From NCBI GenBank assembly GCA_016187935.1, contig JACPIU010000018.1, positions 1 to 64,000 on the forward strand: a stretch of DNA of 64,000 bases, written 5' to 3'. This document shows positions 8,431 to 17,717 of this stretch, piece after piece (positions within the stretch are counted from its first letter, which is position 1; every line of letters begins with the position of its first letter). This stretch comes from Bdellovibrio sp. (GTDB taxonomy: Bacteria > Bdellovibrionota > Bacteriovoracia > Bacteriovoracales > Bacteriovoracaceae). The translations under genes were made by a program, and so were the position numbers. The notes under the pieces were generated by a model. That model was not told where the DNA came from. It did not search any database and was given only the letters and a program-made list of their open reading frames with translations.

Positions 8431-9211
8431 GTAACACGACCGGCACCAAAGTGAAGCAAACGACAATGAGCGCCCCAACCGGCAAATCTAAAAGATGGCC
8501 AAAGATCATGCCGACCAAACTCAAGATGAAACCCAGGGCCCAACCGAAGAGTAGGCGAGCGCGGATTGTGGAATAGAATAAACTTCCAACCACCGCCGGG
8601 ACAATTAAATAGGCAAAGACTTGGAGTACACCGGCCATGCTGACTGAGGAAGTTATCACCACACCAAAAAGAGCGTAGAAGACAAAATCCCAAAATGCCG
8701 AGTTTGGACTATTATGTTCAAATGATGCAGCGATGATCTGTTTACGAAAGATATAATGAATAATGGCCACCGCGCCATAGATGAGCGCAGTTTTAATGAC
8801 ATCACTCCAAGTGACCCACAAAACTTGTCCCACCAATAAATCCTTGATGTGCTCGGCCCCATGGGCAATTTTATCAACTACGAGCACCACTGCCGCTGAG
8901 GCCAGAGCATAAACGATACCGATAATGGCCTCTTGAGAAAATGATTTTTCGTGACGTCTGGCAAAGGCAAAGAGTCCCGCTGCGCCGAAGGTACTGGCAA
9001 GGGAGATAAAATAGGTGGCGGGTGAATGATGATCAAAGCCAAAAAAGATCGCCAAGGTGGCCCCAAACGCCGCAACTTGGGCCAGGCTCAGATCGACGAA
9101 GATAACTCCTCTGGCCAGAACGTGTAATCCCAGATAGCAATGAATTCCGGCCAGGAGAAGGCACATAAAAAAGGGTGCAGAGAGAAATAAAACTACTTCT
9201 GAAATTGGCAT
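8387..9211 (-). CDS. ABC-3 metal-ion transporter permease (ZnuB/MntB-like)
   Basis: A 274-aa polytopic membrane protein of the ABC-3 family that imports Zn2+, Mn2+ or Fe2+. Segments such as FVDLSLAQVAAFGAT and DLLVGQVLW, plus the C-terminal hydrophobic helices, match the family. The start at 9211 follows the binding-protein stop by one base; an upstream in-frame extension would run through that gene. It pairs with the ZnuA-like gene, but no ATPase gene is adjacent. Its tail overlaps argB by 44 bases on the other strand. The exact metal is not determinable, though the neighbours favour zinc. Confidence 0.85.
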   Translation of the reverse strand: MPISEVVLFLSAPFFMCLLLAGIHCYLGLHVLARGVIFVDLSLAQVAAFGATLAIFFGFDHHSPATYFISLASTFGAAGLFAFARRHEKSFSQEAIIGIVYALASAAVVLVVDKIAHGAEHIKDLLVGQVLWVTWSDVIKTALIYGAVAIIHYIFRKQIIAASFEHNSPNSAFWDFVFYALFGVVITSSVSMAGVLQVFAYLIVPAVVGSLFYSTIRARLLFGWALGFILSLVGMIFGHLLDLPVGALIVVCFTLVPVVLLILSRSPSRNSQGG

Positions 9212-9212
9212 A

Positions 9213-10121
9213 CTATCTCCCGTTAATAGTATCGACGAGATGTTCAAAGAGAGCATCCAATGTAGAAACATTTGGTCCCCCATCCACCGCGACCATCACA
9301 GTCGCTGAGCGAACTGTGGGTACTCTATTTTTAATTTTTTCGGTAACGGTTGGATCGAAGTAATTTTCAACCAGAATCAAGGGGATTTTTTGCTCTTTGA
9401 TCTGTTGGATAATTTCAATGATGTGTCCACTCGTTGGGGGAATTCCCGGTTTAGGTTCTAATATCGCGGAATTTTCCAAGTTAAAACGATTGAGAAAATA
9501 AGAGAGTGTCTTGTGGTAGGTCACAATCTTCTTAACTCCGGATTGATCAATGGTGGCCTGCCATATCTTCACCTTGTCTTGAAGTCTTGTCTGCATGATT
9601 TTGGCATTCTTGATAAAAATTTCCTGATGCTCTAAATCCAATTGCCCCAACCGTTCAGCGATAAACAGGGCGATTTGACCTACTCGAATGGGGTCCAAAG
9701 TCACGTGGGGATTACCATCGGGGTGAACATCACCTTGAGCACGGCTTATTTTCCCAGTCGGTACTTCAAGTGGTTCCACTAATGGCCCAACTTCCAAATA
9801 TCCTTTTTGGCCTTTGAGCACCTTAGGGTTTCTGGCACCTTGGATAATATTAGGCAACCAACCGATTTCCAAATCAAGACCAATGGAAATGAGTAAATCA
9901 GCGCGATTTACTTTTGTCATAAAGGATGGTTTCGCTTCGATGTAGTGAGGATCTTGAGTTCCTTTGGCAATACTGTCCACTGTGACAAATTCTTGCCCTA
10001 TTTCAGATACAAGCGCGCGCAAATCGGTGGTGGTTGTGACAACATACAGTTTCGCCTGTGCTTGTCCGCAAGCGGCCAAGGTAAAGATAAAAAACAGAAA
10101 TATTTTGAAAAATGGGCCCAT
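9213..10121 (-). CDS. znuA: Metal-binding solute lipoprotein of ABC transporter (ZnuA/TroA-like)
   Basis: A 302-aa periplasmic metal-binding protein. The signal sequence ends in a good lipobox, LAAC (Cys18), suggesting lipid anchoring; cleavage after AQA is the alternative. Metal ligands expected for the cluster A-I family are visible: His in DPHYIEAKP, His in GNPHVTLDP, His in TYHKTLSYF and an acidic ligand in ENYFDP. A short Asp/His segment (GDVHPDGNPH) replaces the long His-rich loop of E. coli ZnuA. GGAG lies just upstream of the ATG. It sits between the outer-membrane protein and the permease. Confidence 0.87.
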   Translation of the reverse strand: MGPFFKIFLFFIFTLAACGQAQAKLYVVTTTTDLRALVSEIGQEFVTVDSIAKGTQDPHYIEAKPSFMTKVNRADLLISIGLDLEIGWLPNIIQGARNPKVLKGQKGYLEVGPLVEPLEVPTGKISRAQGDVHPDGNPHVTLDPIRVGQIALFIAERLGQLDLEHQEIFIKNAKIMQTRLQDKVKIWQATIDQSGVKKIVTYHKTLSYFLNRFNLENSAILEPKPGIPPTSGHIIEIIQQIKEQKIPLILVENYFDPTVTEKIKNRVPTVRSATVMVAVDGGPNVSTLDALFEHLVDTINGR

Positions 10122-10132
10122 ATAATTTCTCC

Positions 10133-11218
10133 TTAATAGACATGCGCAGGGTGGGCGCCGACACTAATGTTAAATTGAAGAGAAAAAGTGTGATCATCAT
10201 CGGCACTGCCTTGTGTCTTCAAATGATCATACTGAAATCTGAAACCGGAAAATTCTGAAGGGTAAAAAGCCAGTAGGGCACTTTGCTTTTCCTGTGAGGG
10301 GATGCTGGCGGGATGTGGGAGTCCCATCTTTTCATAGCGCGTCTGAACCCACCAGCGAGCGGCAAACTGATATTGAATCCAAGTGGCCATACCGCCTAAA
10401 TGTTCCGCCGAATCCCCTGTGACTTCATCGGTCAATCCTTTGCGTTTGCCATCCAGAAACTCACTGGACCAAATAAAGGCATGGTATTTTCCGCCTTCGG
10501 CAGGACGCCACTTGAAAGTGAGATCACCGGCCAAGAGCGTGCTGGTTTTGGCGAACTGATTTTTCCCTGTGACTCCCGACAGACCAATTTCCAAAGTCAG
10601 ATCATCAGTCAGGTCCCAGAGATTTTTAAAATGCGCGAGAGTGCCAGTCTGCCCGCTGCTGGGACTTTGAAACAAATCCTCGTTAGAGAGAGTGATGACC
10701 TGAAGGATCAATTCCGAGTACCAACTGGTGGGCAGGAGGATGGCCGCCGAGAGGGCCGACTCAACAAGTCCTTCGTCGCCGGTGAGTTGCTGATGAATAA
10801 GAGGCGCATCGATAAAAGGATAAGCGTGGGGATGGAGGGTGTTATGTTTCCCCAATGCCAATTTAAATTGTCCTGCTCGCAGAGTTACATGAGGCAAGTT
10901 GAGCGTTTCAAAATAGACCTCTTCTGGATCGATGCCGTATTCGGTGCTTCCTGATTCTTGAGCGATCCCCAGGAGCGCCGTGCCTTTGAAATAAGCATCA
11001 ACATCTGAAGTGAATTGTAACTCAGCTTCCTGAAGCGAAAGTCCGTTGTGGGGAACTTGGGTACGATCTTCCGAGAGGGCCGTACCACGCTGGAACAGAC
11101 CTAAAAAATTGGCACTGATGTCGGGATTAAAAACTTTACCTCTGGTTTGGGGGTTTTGTGACCATGCCACTGGAATGCCGAAAATAATTATCATAAAAAC
11201 TTTAACAAAAGTATTCAT
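10133..11218 (-). CDS. Porin-like outer-membrane protein of the metal-uptake cluster
   Basis: A 361-aa protein with a signal peptide (cleavage near VAWSQ) and alternating aromatic/polar strands through to the C terminus, consistent with an outer-membrane beta-barrel. It is encoded 11 bases upstream of the ZnuA-like gene and has a clear GGAG ribosome site. Families of zinc-regulated outer-membrane proteins are known beside ZnuA-type genes, so a role in outer-membrane metal entry is plausible but inferred. No plug domain or TonB box is visible, so it is not a typical TonB receptor. Confidence 0.65.
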   Translation of the reverse strand: MNTFVKVFMIIIFGIPVAWSQNPQTRGKVFNPDISANFLGLFQRGTALSEDRTQVPHNGLSLQEAELQFTSDVDAYFKGTALLGIAQESGSTEYGIDPEEVYFETLNLPHVTLRAGQFKLALGKHNTLHPHAYPFIDAPLIHQQLTGDEGLVESALSAAILLPTSWYSELILQVITLSNEDLFQSPSSGQTGTLAHFKNLWDLTDDLTLEIGLSGVTGKNQFAKTSTLLAGDLTFKWRPAEGGKYHAFIWSSEFLDGKRKGLTDEVTGDSAEHLGGMATWIQYQFAARWWVQTRYEKMGLPHPASIPSQEKQSALLAFYPSEFSGFRFQYDHLKTQGSADDDHTFSLQFNISVGAHPAHVY

Positions 11219-11261
11219 AACGATTCTCCATTAAAACGCGAAAATAAAATAATGAATCAAT

Positions 11262-11600
11262 TTAGACAAGAAAAGGAGGAGCGCGAGCATGGGAGAATTG
11301 TTGAAAAACAATGCTGGGAAGACAAAAGAAATTGAAAGCAATGTCGCTTAAATTTTCAAAAACAAGAGAATAGGCGTTGTCGAAAAGAACTTTGAACGGA
11401 TGGCCCTTGAAAAAGGTACAATATTTACATTCATGGACTTTGAGGTGAAAGTCATGAAGCTGCTGTCCATGTGGAGCTGACGGGGTTTGTAACTGCTGGT
11501 TTGAATGCTGTGCCAAGTGAGCAACAAACGCGACAGGTTGGAAGCTATAACACCCGAGAAAAAAAAGAATGAATAAGACAATAGTATTTCTGAAATGCAT
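11262..11600 (-). CDS. DUF2946-like His/Cys-containing exported protein
   Basis: A 112-aa protein with an N-terminal hydrophobic segment, several His residues (AHLAQH, HDFHLKVHE), a CKYC pair and the C-terminal motif HARAPP. This arrangement (His residues, CxxC, then RAPP) resembles DUF2946-type small proteins found near copper and zinc genes. It lies 43 bases upstream of the outer-membrane protein gene and 61 bases after the TolC-like gene, all on the same strand. A metal-sensing or metal-chaperone role is an inference. Ribosome binding site is weak. Confidence 0.55.
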   Translation of the reverse strand: MHFRNTIVLFILFFLGCYSFQPVAFVAHLAQHSNQQLQTPSAPHGQQLHDFHLKVHECKYCTFFKGHPFKVLFDNAYSLVFENLSDIAFNFFCLPSIVFQQFSHARAPPFLV

Positions 11601-11661
11601 GCAAGATTAGTCTAGATTTTTAGAGATTAAAAAGCAATATGTTTACAAGTTGCCAGTTCGC

Positions 11662-12927
11662 TTAATTAAGACAAGATTTTATCGACACTCCCAAAGAATG
11701 GCAGTAGGCAACCAAGGCGTTATGTACGTCTCTTAAACCTTGCGCATAGTTCAGGCGTGAATTGAAAAAGCGTTCTTGTTCAAGCGCCAAATCTTTGTAG
11801 CTCAATTTCCCGGCAGTATAGTGACCTTTCATAAGATTAAAAAGTTTCTCACCTTTTTTTAAAATATCCTCGCGCGCCTGATGTCGCGCCAATCCTTGAG
11901 TGAGTGCTTGCTGCTTGGCGCGGAAATCGGCCTCAAATTTTTGATCCAAGGTGAGCAGTTGATACTTGGCCTGATAAGATTGGTATTCGCTTTCGCGATA
12001 ACTGATATAATCGCTGAGCCGTTCGAAAATAGGAATTGAGATTGTGAAAGCAAAACTTGTGTCATATTGGTTCAGCCCATAGAGGGTTTGCTTGGAGCGC
12101 TGGGCGCGAAAGTCGATGGTGGGAAGAAAATCTCCCTTGGCACGCAAGACATTTAAATCCGAGGCCTGCATGGCCAAATAGGTCTCTTGAAAATCAGGTC
12201 GAGTGCCTTTGTCCGGCCGGCGCGTGAGGAGGGCTTGCATCGGTGATCCATTTAATTCCCGCACGAAAGGCCATTTCTGCTCAAGTTCGCGTCCTTCCGA
12301 CAAGGTCCCCAGCGATCTTTCGAGTTCGGCCTTGACATCTTTAAATTCAAGTTCGGCAAAGGTCAGAGTGGATTCGGCATTTTCCAAATCGACCTCTGAT
12401 GAGAGTACTTGATGTTCAGGAATGAGACCTTGAGCATAACGAGTTTTGGTAATTTTTAATAATTCCTGGCGAACTTCAACTTGTGTGCGCTTGATTTCAA
12501 TTTCCTGGATGCGCCAGAGGTAGTCAAAAAGGGCGCGAGTGGCACGAGACTCGGCAGTCAGGTTTTCTGCCGATACATGTTCGATGGCACTTCGTTTGGA
12601 ATACTCCTGTGCTTTGAGACCTAAAACATCGACACCATTTCTCCACAGGCTAAAATCGATAGTGCCGGCCATGGTTTGGCCGGAATCTTGAAATGAACTA
12701 TCGCGATTTTGAGTGGCGGTCACACTTACAGCGGGAAGAAATTGGGCGAACGCGCCCAATTGCCGTGCTTTCATTCTTTCCAAATTGTCTTCACTTAATT
12801 TTAATGAAAAATCGTTACGCAAGATCATTTGCAATGCCTGTTCAAACGTCAGCGTTGTTTCCGGCATGGCGGAAAAAGAGTCAAGCGAGATAAAAAACAG
12901 AAAGAAGACTAAAGTTTTTATTGCCAT
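11662..12927 (-). CDS. TolC-family outer-membrane efflux channel
   Basis: A 421-aa outer-membrane efflux protein. A signal peptide (cut near SFSA) is followed by long helical segments and short beta strands in two repeats, as in the OEP/TolC family. It provides the exit duct for the RND pump encoded just upstream and overlaps its 3' end by 10 bases. The C-terminal half carries the typical helical pattern (EADFRAKQQAL, LALEQERFFNS, then LNYAQGL). Confidence 0.85.
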   Translation of the reverse strand: MAIKTLVFFLFFISLDSFSAMPETTLTFEQALQMILRNDFSLKLSEDNLERMKARQLGAFAQFLPAVSVTATQNRDSSFQDSGQTMAGTIDFSLWRNGVDVLGLKAQEYSKRSAIEHVSAENLTAESRATRALFDYLWRIQEIEIKRTQVEVRQELLKITKTRYAQGLIPEHQVLSSEVDLENAESTLTFAELEFKDVKAELERSLGTLSEGRELEQKWPFVRELNGSPMQALLTRRPDKGTRPDFQETYLAMQASDLNVLRAKGDFLPTIDFRAQRSKQTLYGLNQYDTSFAFTISIPIFERLSDYISYRESEYQSYQAKYQLLTLDQKFEADFRAKQQALTQGLARHQAREDILKKGEKLFNLMKGHYTAGKLSYKDLALEQERFFNSRLNYAQGLRDVHNALVAYCHSLGVSIKSCLN

Positions 12928-15900
12928 GCAGGTTCCTCGTCGGCGAGTAACTCAGTTTCTTCCTCAACCTTTTCATCTTTAGCTAATAGTTTTTGTTTTC
13001 GTCGAAGTGTGAGGACTTCAAGCCCTGGAACCACAAACAAGGTAAAGGTCATGGAGAACCACAATCCGCCACTCACCGCCAATCCCAGAGGGCGTAGAAT
13101 TTTGCCACCTTCACCCATTCCGATCGCTACAGGAATCATGCCGAGAATGGTGGTTAGCGAAGTGATTAAGATGGGGCGAAGGCGTCGTTTGGCCGCCATC
13201 AGTGCCGCTTCACCGGGTGAATGGCCCTCGGCCACCAATCTTAAAGTTAAATCGGCCAACATGATGGAGTTGGCAACGGTGATACCACTAAGCAAGATAA
13301 CACCAAGACTTGAGTTAAGTGAGATCGTGCTTTTGAAAGTTAAAAGGGAAAGAAGCACTCCCACCAGTCCGATCGGTGCGGCCGAAAGAATAATGAGGGC
13401 CTGAACAATGCTTCCGAATTGCAAATAGAGCACGAAGAAGATCAAAAGAATCGAGGTTCCAACACTCCAATAAAGTTGTTGGAGGGCCGCCGTGATATCA
13501 CGTTCCGCATTTTCGATGGCAATGATCGGAGTGGTTGTGAGTTCCAAATCTTTTTTAAAGGTTTTGTTGAAGTCATTTACAAAATTTTTGGCCTGAAGCA
13601 GGCGAGCAGGTTTTTCTTTCTCCGTACCTTTTTTAACTTTGCCAAAGACTTTGGTAACTTCCTGGCCGTCTTCCCTTACGATATCGTGGGCCACAGACTT
13701 TCGTTCAATATGACCTAAGGCCATAAGAGGAATAATCTTTTGGACGACTTTAATGGGGAGTGCCTTAATATCCGTGAGCGTCTTCAAATATCGATCCGGA
13801 AATTGCATGTAAATCCCCATGCTCTGGTTGTTTTGTGTCAAAGCACCGATATTTTTTCCCTCGGTTGCCACGCGGGTTAAATCGGCCAAGTCATAGGTGG
13901 AAAAAGTGGCCCCAGCACGTTGTAGCTCAGGCCAAAGTTCCGTGTAGGGTGTGAACACAACACCTTCAGGCAGGAAAGTGCTTGGTTCCTTCCAGACATT
14001 GGGAAAAATATCCTTTTCGCTAATACCAGAACTGATTTCCGCGGCCACAATGGCGCGATCTTCGGGCGAGCCTCCCTTGATGCTAACCTCCAAACTGGGA
14101 GGATTAGGAATAGGGAGTTCCGCCGGATTCCAAGGTACCACCCAAAATCGGACTGTGGGAGTGTTGGTAAAAGTGCTCTCGATTTTTTTCCACATCTCTT
14201 CCATATCGGATTTATCTTTCAGGCGGGCCATAATATTGCCGTTGTCTTTGCGATGAATTTGCACAAAGGTGTAGAGGATTTTATCACCGAATTTACTCAA
14301 GAGTTCATTTTCCGCCTCGTCAATTTGTCCTTCCATTTCTTTGACGTTGTTCATGCCTTGGGCATTCACACCCAAGATAATCCAATCGGTATCGGGCAAT
14401 CCGATAATTTCTTTTTCCAATCGAGGAAGGCCAAAATAAAGCAGGCTTGCTAAAACGACGGTCAATGCCATGGGAGCTGCAATCATCGGCCACGACTTTG
14501 TGATATACAAGTTGAGCAAACGTTCATAGGTATTTTCCAGCCAATTAATTTGGCGTGCAATGGGAGGTGCTGACAATTGCTCCAGTCCTCCGCGGCGGTT
14601 GAGCAGATGAAGCCGAATGGTAGGAACAAGGAAAAGGGCCACGATGGCAGACAGACCGTGAGAAAAAACCACCGCCATACTTAAGTCGCCCAAGACGGCA
14701 TTGGTGAGATCTTTGGTAAGCGCCAGTGGCAAGAAAACCACTAAAGAAGCGATGGTACTGCCAATAACGGGCCCGCGCACTTCTTTGACCGATTCGGTGA
14801 CGAGATGCAGGGCCTCGGCGGGAGTCAGACGATGCTTGATCCTCTCCATATGCGCAAAAATATTTTCCATGACGACGATCGAAGCATCGACGTTCATGCC
14901 TGCCGATAATGCCAAACCTCCCAAAGAAATGAGATTGATATTGATGCCGGCAAACTTCATAAGAATAAAGGCCAAAACCATGGAAAGGGGAATTTCCAAG
15001 GCCGCGGTAATGGTATTTTGTATATTGCCGACAAATAAAAAGAGTACCAGAACTGCCAAAAAGGCCGCCAAAAAAACTTCTTGTAAAACATTGCTAACTG
15101 AGTTGCGGATAAATTCAGAAGGATCAACTAAGACACGATATTCAATGTCCGCAGGCATGTGGGCCATGACGTTCTTGGTAATTTCTAGAATGTCTTCCCC
15201 TAAGTTCTTGACGTTGGCACCGCTTTTTGGTGAGGCGAAGAGGATCAAACTTTTATTTCCGTTAGTTTTAAAAATTTGCTCGCCTTTGGAAGGGAGAGTC
15301 TGTTCTATGGTGGCAACATCCGATAGCGGAATCAGTTTTTGTGAGGGCGTTTTTATGAGATGCCGTTTTAAATCCTCAAGCGCGTTGATGGCACGGGGAA
15401 CTTGGATCTGCAAACCCTTGTCCTCAATTTGAATATTGCCACCGCGTGGAGCGCGCAGGCCTTCCGCGACGGCCGCTTCTACATCATTGGGCAGAAGTCC
15501 TGTCAGCGCTAACATCTCGGGATTGAGGGTGATGCGGATTTCCTTATAATTGGGATTCCAAAGTACCGCTTCTTGGGCATCGGGAATTGCCTGGAGATGC
15601 GGATAAAATTCGGGATTTAACATGTCATATAGATCATCCAAACTGCGCTTGGAACTAAAAAAACTAATGGCCACAAAACCGGAGGTGTTTGACCAGAAAT
15701 TGACCCACAAAGAATCGCGAATTTCTTTTGGCCATCTGGAACTTTGGGCATTCATGATGGCCTGAACTTCACGCAAGGCCTCCTTGGGATCAGCACCCCA
15801 AGCGAAATCCACCATATAATCGGCGCTGGTGGCATTGTATTCGGCCTTGACCTTTTCAACTTTGAGCGTCTTTGTTTGCAAGGCCTTCAAATTTGATTCT

Positions 15901-16091
15901 ATCGCCATGCCATAGGTTTCGAGAAATTCACGCGCTTGAAGTGCGCCATAACTAACTCCGGTGTGGACTGTTGGTCTGGTACTATTGGGATAAAGAGAAA
16001 TGGGAAGATCGAAGCCGGCCACAATCCCTAAGAGTGCCAGCAGGGCAAAGCATAAATAGACACGAAAATTTGCCTGGTAAATTGTCTTCAT
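12918..16091 (-). CDS. RND-family efflux pump, inner-membrane subunit
   Basis: A 1,057-aa AcrB/CusA-type proton-driven transporter with the usual duplicated layout: TM1, a large periplasmic domain, TM2-7, a second periplasmic domain, and TM8-12. In TM4 the motif is GMNVDASIVVMEN, with one Asp where AcrB has an Asp pair; single-Asp versions occur in heavy-metal and several other RND branches. The C terminus is acidic and soluble. GGAG precedes the ATG. With the adaptor upstream and TolC-like gene downstream it forms a complete tripartite exporter. Metal versus organic substrate cannot be decided, though the co-directional metal genes are suggestive. Confidence 0.88.
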   Translation of the reverse strand: MKTIYQANFRVYLCFALLALLGIVAGFDLPISLYPNSTRPTVHTGVSYGALQAREFLETYGMAIESNLKALQTKTLKVEKVKAEYNATSADYMVDFAWGADPKEALREVQAIMNAQSSRWPKEIRDSLWVNFWSNTSGFVAISFFSSKRSLDDLYDMLNPEFYPHLQAIPDAQEAVLWNPNYKEIRITLNPEMLALTGLLPNDVEAAVAEGLRAPRGGNIQIEDKGLQIQVPRAINALEDLKRHLIKTPSQKLIPLSDVATIEQTLPSKGEQIFKTNGNKSLILFASPKSGANVKNLGEDILEITKNVMAHMPADIEYRVLVDPSEFIRNSVSNVLQEVFLAAFLAVLVLFLFVGNIQNTITAALEIPLSMVLAFILMKFAGININLISLGGLALSAGMNVDASIVVMENIFAHMERIKHRLTPAEALHLVTESVKEVRGPVIGSTIASLVVFLPLALTKDLTNAVLGDLSMAVVFSHGLSAIVALFLVPTIRLHLLNRRGGLEQLSAPPIARQINWLENTYERLLNLYITKSWPMIAAPMALTVVLASLLYFGLPRLEKEIIGLPDTDWIILGVNAQGMNNVKEMEGQIDEAENELLSKFGDKILYTFVQIHRKDNGNIMARLKDKSDMEEMWKKIESTFTNTPTVRFWVVPWNPAELPIPNPPSLEVSIKGGSPEDRAIVAAEISSGISEKDIFPNVWKEPSTFLPEGVVFTPYTELWPELQRAGATFSTYDLADLTRVATEGKNIGALTQNNQSMGIYMQFPDRYLKTLTDIKALPIKVVQKIIPLMALGHIERKSVAHDIVREDGQEVTKVFGKVKKGTEKEKPARLLQAKNFVNDFNKTFKKDLELTTTPIIAIENAERDITAALQQLYWSVGTSILLIFFVLYLQFGSIVQALIILSAAPIGLVGVLLSLLTFKSTISLNSSLGVILLSGITVANSIMLADLTLRLVAEGHSPGEAALMAAKRRLRPILITSLTTILGMIPVAIGMGEGGKILRPLGLAVSGGLWFSMTFTLFVVPGLEVLTLRRKQKLLAKDEKVEEETELLADEEPAWQ

Positions 16092-16114
16092 GTTTAGCTC
16101 CTTGGTCCCCTCGT

Positions 16115-16999
16115 TTACTCGACTATTTCAACTGTCGCGCCATCGGGAATATAACCACTGGCCCTTTCCACTACCAATTCACCTTCTTTTAGGCCTGATG
16201 TGATGAGGACTTGTCCGTCACGCTTCTCGCCCAAGGTAATTTCTTTCTTGCTATAGATTTTATTCTCCACCACGGCAACCAGGGTTTTTTTGCCTTTATA
16301 GTTCAGCGCGATCTCGGGAATGACGATGCCTTTTTGCTCTGGGCCTTTGAAGGTAACTTGGGCCAAACGTCCCGGAGTAATGAGCTTACTCTGGGCCTTA
16401 TCACTTAACATGAATTTGGCTTGGGCCGTTCCGGTGGCGGGGTCTATTTGAGGGGCCAGTCCTTTCATTTTGATGGAAATCTTAGCATTTTGATTGGAGA
16501 GAACCAGGGCACCCTGCGGATAATTTTTAAAATAATCCAGATGAATGGCAGGAACCTCTGCCGTGATTGTGAAGGCATCGGTGCGCGCGACTTTCATAAT
16601 GACTTGGTCTTTGCTTACTTCGGATCGGTCACTGATTAAAATTTCTGTAACAACTCCATCCAAAGGAGCAACAATTCTGGCCGTTTTATATTGAAAAAGT
16701 GGATCAGTATTTTTTATGACGGCCAGTATTTGACCACGTTTAGTTTGTTGTCCGAGGAAGGTTTTGAGTTCAACGACTTCACCTTCGACCGGCGTCTTCA
16801 CTTGCGCCAAGGTATCGAATTCGATGCGGGCAGGGTAGGTATAACTTTCGAAAAAGACTTGTGTCGCGGCCTTGACGGCCTTAACAGTCTTGGGGGGTGT
16901 TTTATTAGGGGATGTTTTTTCGGAAGCGGCCTGGGCTGTATTCATGATCATGAGAAGGCATAAAACAGGTAACGTCAGGGACCGGTATTTAAATAACAT
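16115..16999 (-). CDS. RND periplasmic adaptor (membrane fusion protein)
   Basis: A 294-aa HlyD/AcrA-type adaptor. It has a signal peptide (cut near AQA), two lipoyl-like halves (VKTPVEGEVVEL and ARIVAPLDGVVTEI) with almost no hairpin between them, then beta-barrel and membrane-proximal segments. The ATG at 16999 has GGAG nine bases upstream; an upstream in-frame extension lacks a site and would spoil the signal peptide. The short hairpin implies the pump contacts its TolC partner in a compact arrangement. It is the first gene of the efflux operon. Confidence 0.85.
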   Translation of the reverse strand: MLFKYRSLTLPVLCLLMIMNTAQAASEKTSPNKTPPKTVKAVKAATQVFFESYTYPARIEFDTLAQVKTPVEGEVVELKTFLGQQTKRGQILAVIKNTDPLFQYKTARIVAPLDGVVTEILISDRSEVSKDQVIMKVARTDAFTITAEVPAIHLDYFKNYPQGALVLSNQNAKISIKMKGLAPQIDPATGTAQAKFMLSDKAQSKLITPGRLAQVTFKGPEQKGIVIPEIALNYKGKKTLVAVVENKIYSKKEITLGEKRDGQVLITSGLKEGELVVERASGYIPDGATVEIVE

Positions 17000-17099
17000 A
17001 CTGATTCTCCAGATATTTTTGAGCTGCAAAAGTAGTCTGAGTACATCCCAAAATCCTGCTGATTGGTAAAGTGAAGAATGGCCTTTTGAAAAAAATTCA

Positions 17100-17135
17100 A
17101 ACTTGGTTGTTTGCTAAATGGCCAAGTTGTATGAA
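17100..17135 (+). promoter_or_regulatory. Possible promoter with overlapping 7-bp inverted repeat
   Basis: TTGTTT (17107-17112), a 17-base spacer and TATGAA (17130-17135) form a weak sigma70-like promoter ahead of the gene at 17168. An exact inverted repeat AACTTGG/CCAAGTT (17100-17106 and 17122-17128) brackets its -35 and spacer and could be an operator. The divergent efflux operon starts at 16999. Confidence 0.35.
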
Positions 17136-17167
17136 CACGTCACATTCAGTTTAGGAGGGCCACCCCG

Positions 17168-17587
17168 ATGATAAGACTTTTCAAAGCTACACTCTTTTCA
17201 ATTTCAATCTCGGCCGCTGGAATTTTAAATGCCGGTGATTATACCCTAAAAGATATTCCCAATTCCCTTAAGTGTAAGGCCGAAAGTAAAAATGAGGCCT
17301 TGGAAAAGGGCTTCGAAATTCGTGACATGCGAGAAGAGGTGTGGCTAAAAGATTTAGATGCCCGAGGTGAAGGTGCGGCCGAGATAAGCTATTTTTTGAC
17401 CACCATTAATGCCAATAATGGTTGCGATAATAATTATGACCTGGCCTTTCCCACTGAGGATTTGGTGGCGCTAAAGCTGGGGGATCGTAAGGAAGTGGTG
17501 GGGATCATGAAATTTTATAATTCTAGTCTGGAGTGCGTTGATAAAGGATGCAAGTATTCCGCCACAGCTATAGTAAGATGCAAATAG
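17168..17587 (+). CDS. Small secreted protein of unknown function
   Basis: A 139-aa protein with a signal peptide (cut near LNAG) and a mature part with five cysteines, suggesting disulfides in the periplasm. AGGAGG lies upstream of the ATG at a normal distance. It is divergent from the RND efflux operon and followed by the palindromic element. I recognise no family. Confidence 0.65.
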   Translation: MIRLFKATLFSISISAAGILNAGDYTLKDIPNSLKCKAESKNEALEKGFEIRDMREEVWLKDLDARGEGAAEISYFLTTINANNGCDNNYDLAFPTEDLVALKLGDRKEVVGIMKFYNSSLECVDKGCKYSATAIVRCK

Positions 17588-17592
17588 TTCTT

Positions 17593-17717
17593 AGGGCCTA
17601 TCCCAAAACCCTCATCTGCGTCGTTGCTCAATCGTTCGCTTGTGCGGCGTACACTCTGTGTACGCCTCCGCGCTCTCTCAATCGCGCCTAGCATCTGAAG
17701 GTTTTGGGATAGGCCCT
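17593..17717. repeat. 125-bp palindromic element (MITE- or REP-like)
   Basis: Terminal inverted repeats of 18 bp (17593-17610 and 17700-17717, starting AGGGCCTATCCCAAAACC) enclose a central 9-bp perfect stem GGCGTACAC/GTGTACGCC with a TCT loop, and two copies of CTCAATCG. The element lies exactly between convergent genes, its right end touching the stop codon of the next gene. It has no coding capacity. The ends resemble transposon termini, so a non-autonomous element is likely; it may also terminate transcription from both sides. Confidence 0.75.

Noticed and set aside
11601-11661. Zur/Fur box ahead of the metal-uptake genes
   Set aside because: The AT-rich segment has no dyad close enough to known Zur or Fur consensus.
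14701-15432. 243-codon plus-strand frame inside the RND pump
   Set aside because: Shadow frame; the pump motifs run through the same bases on the minus strand.
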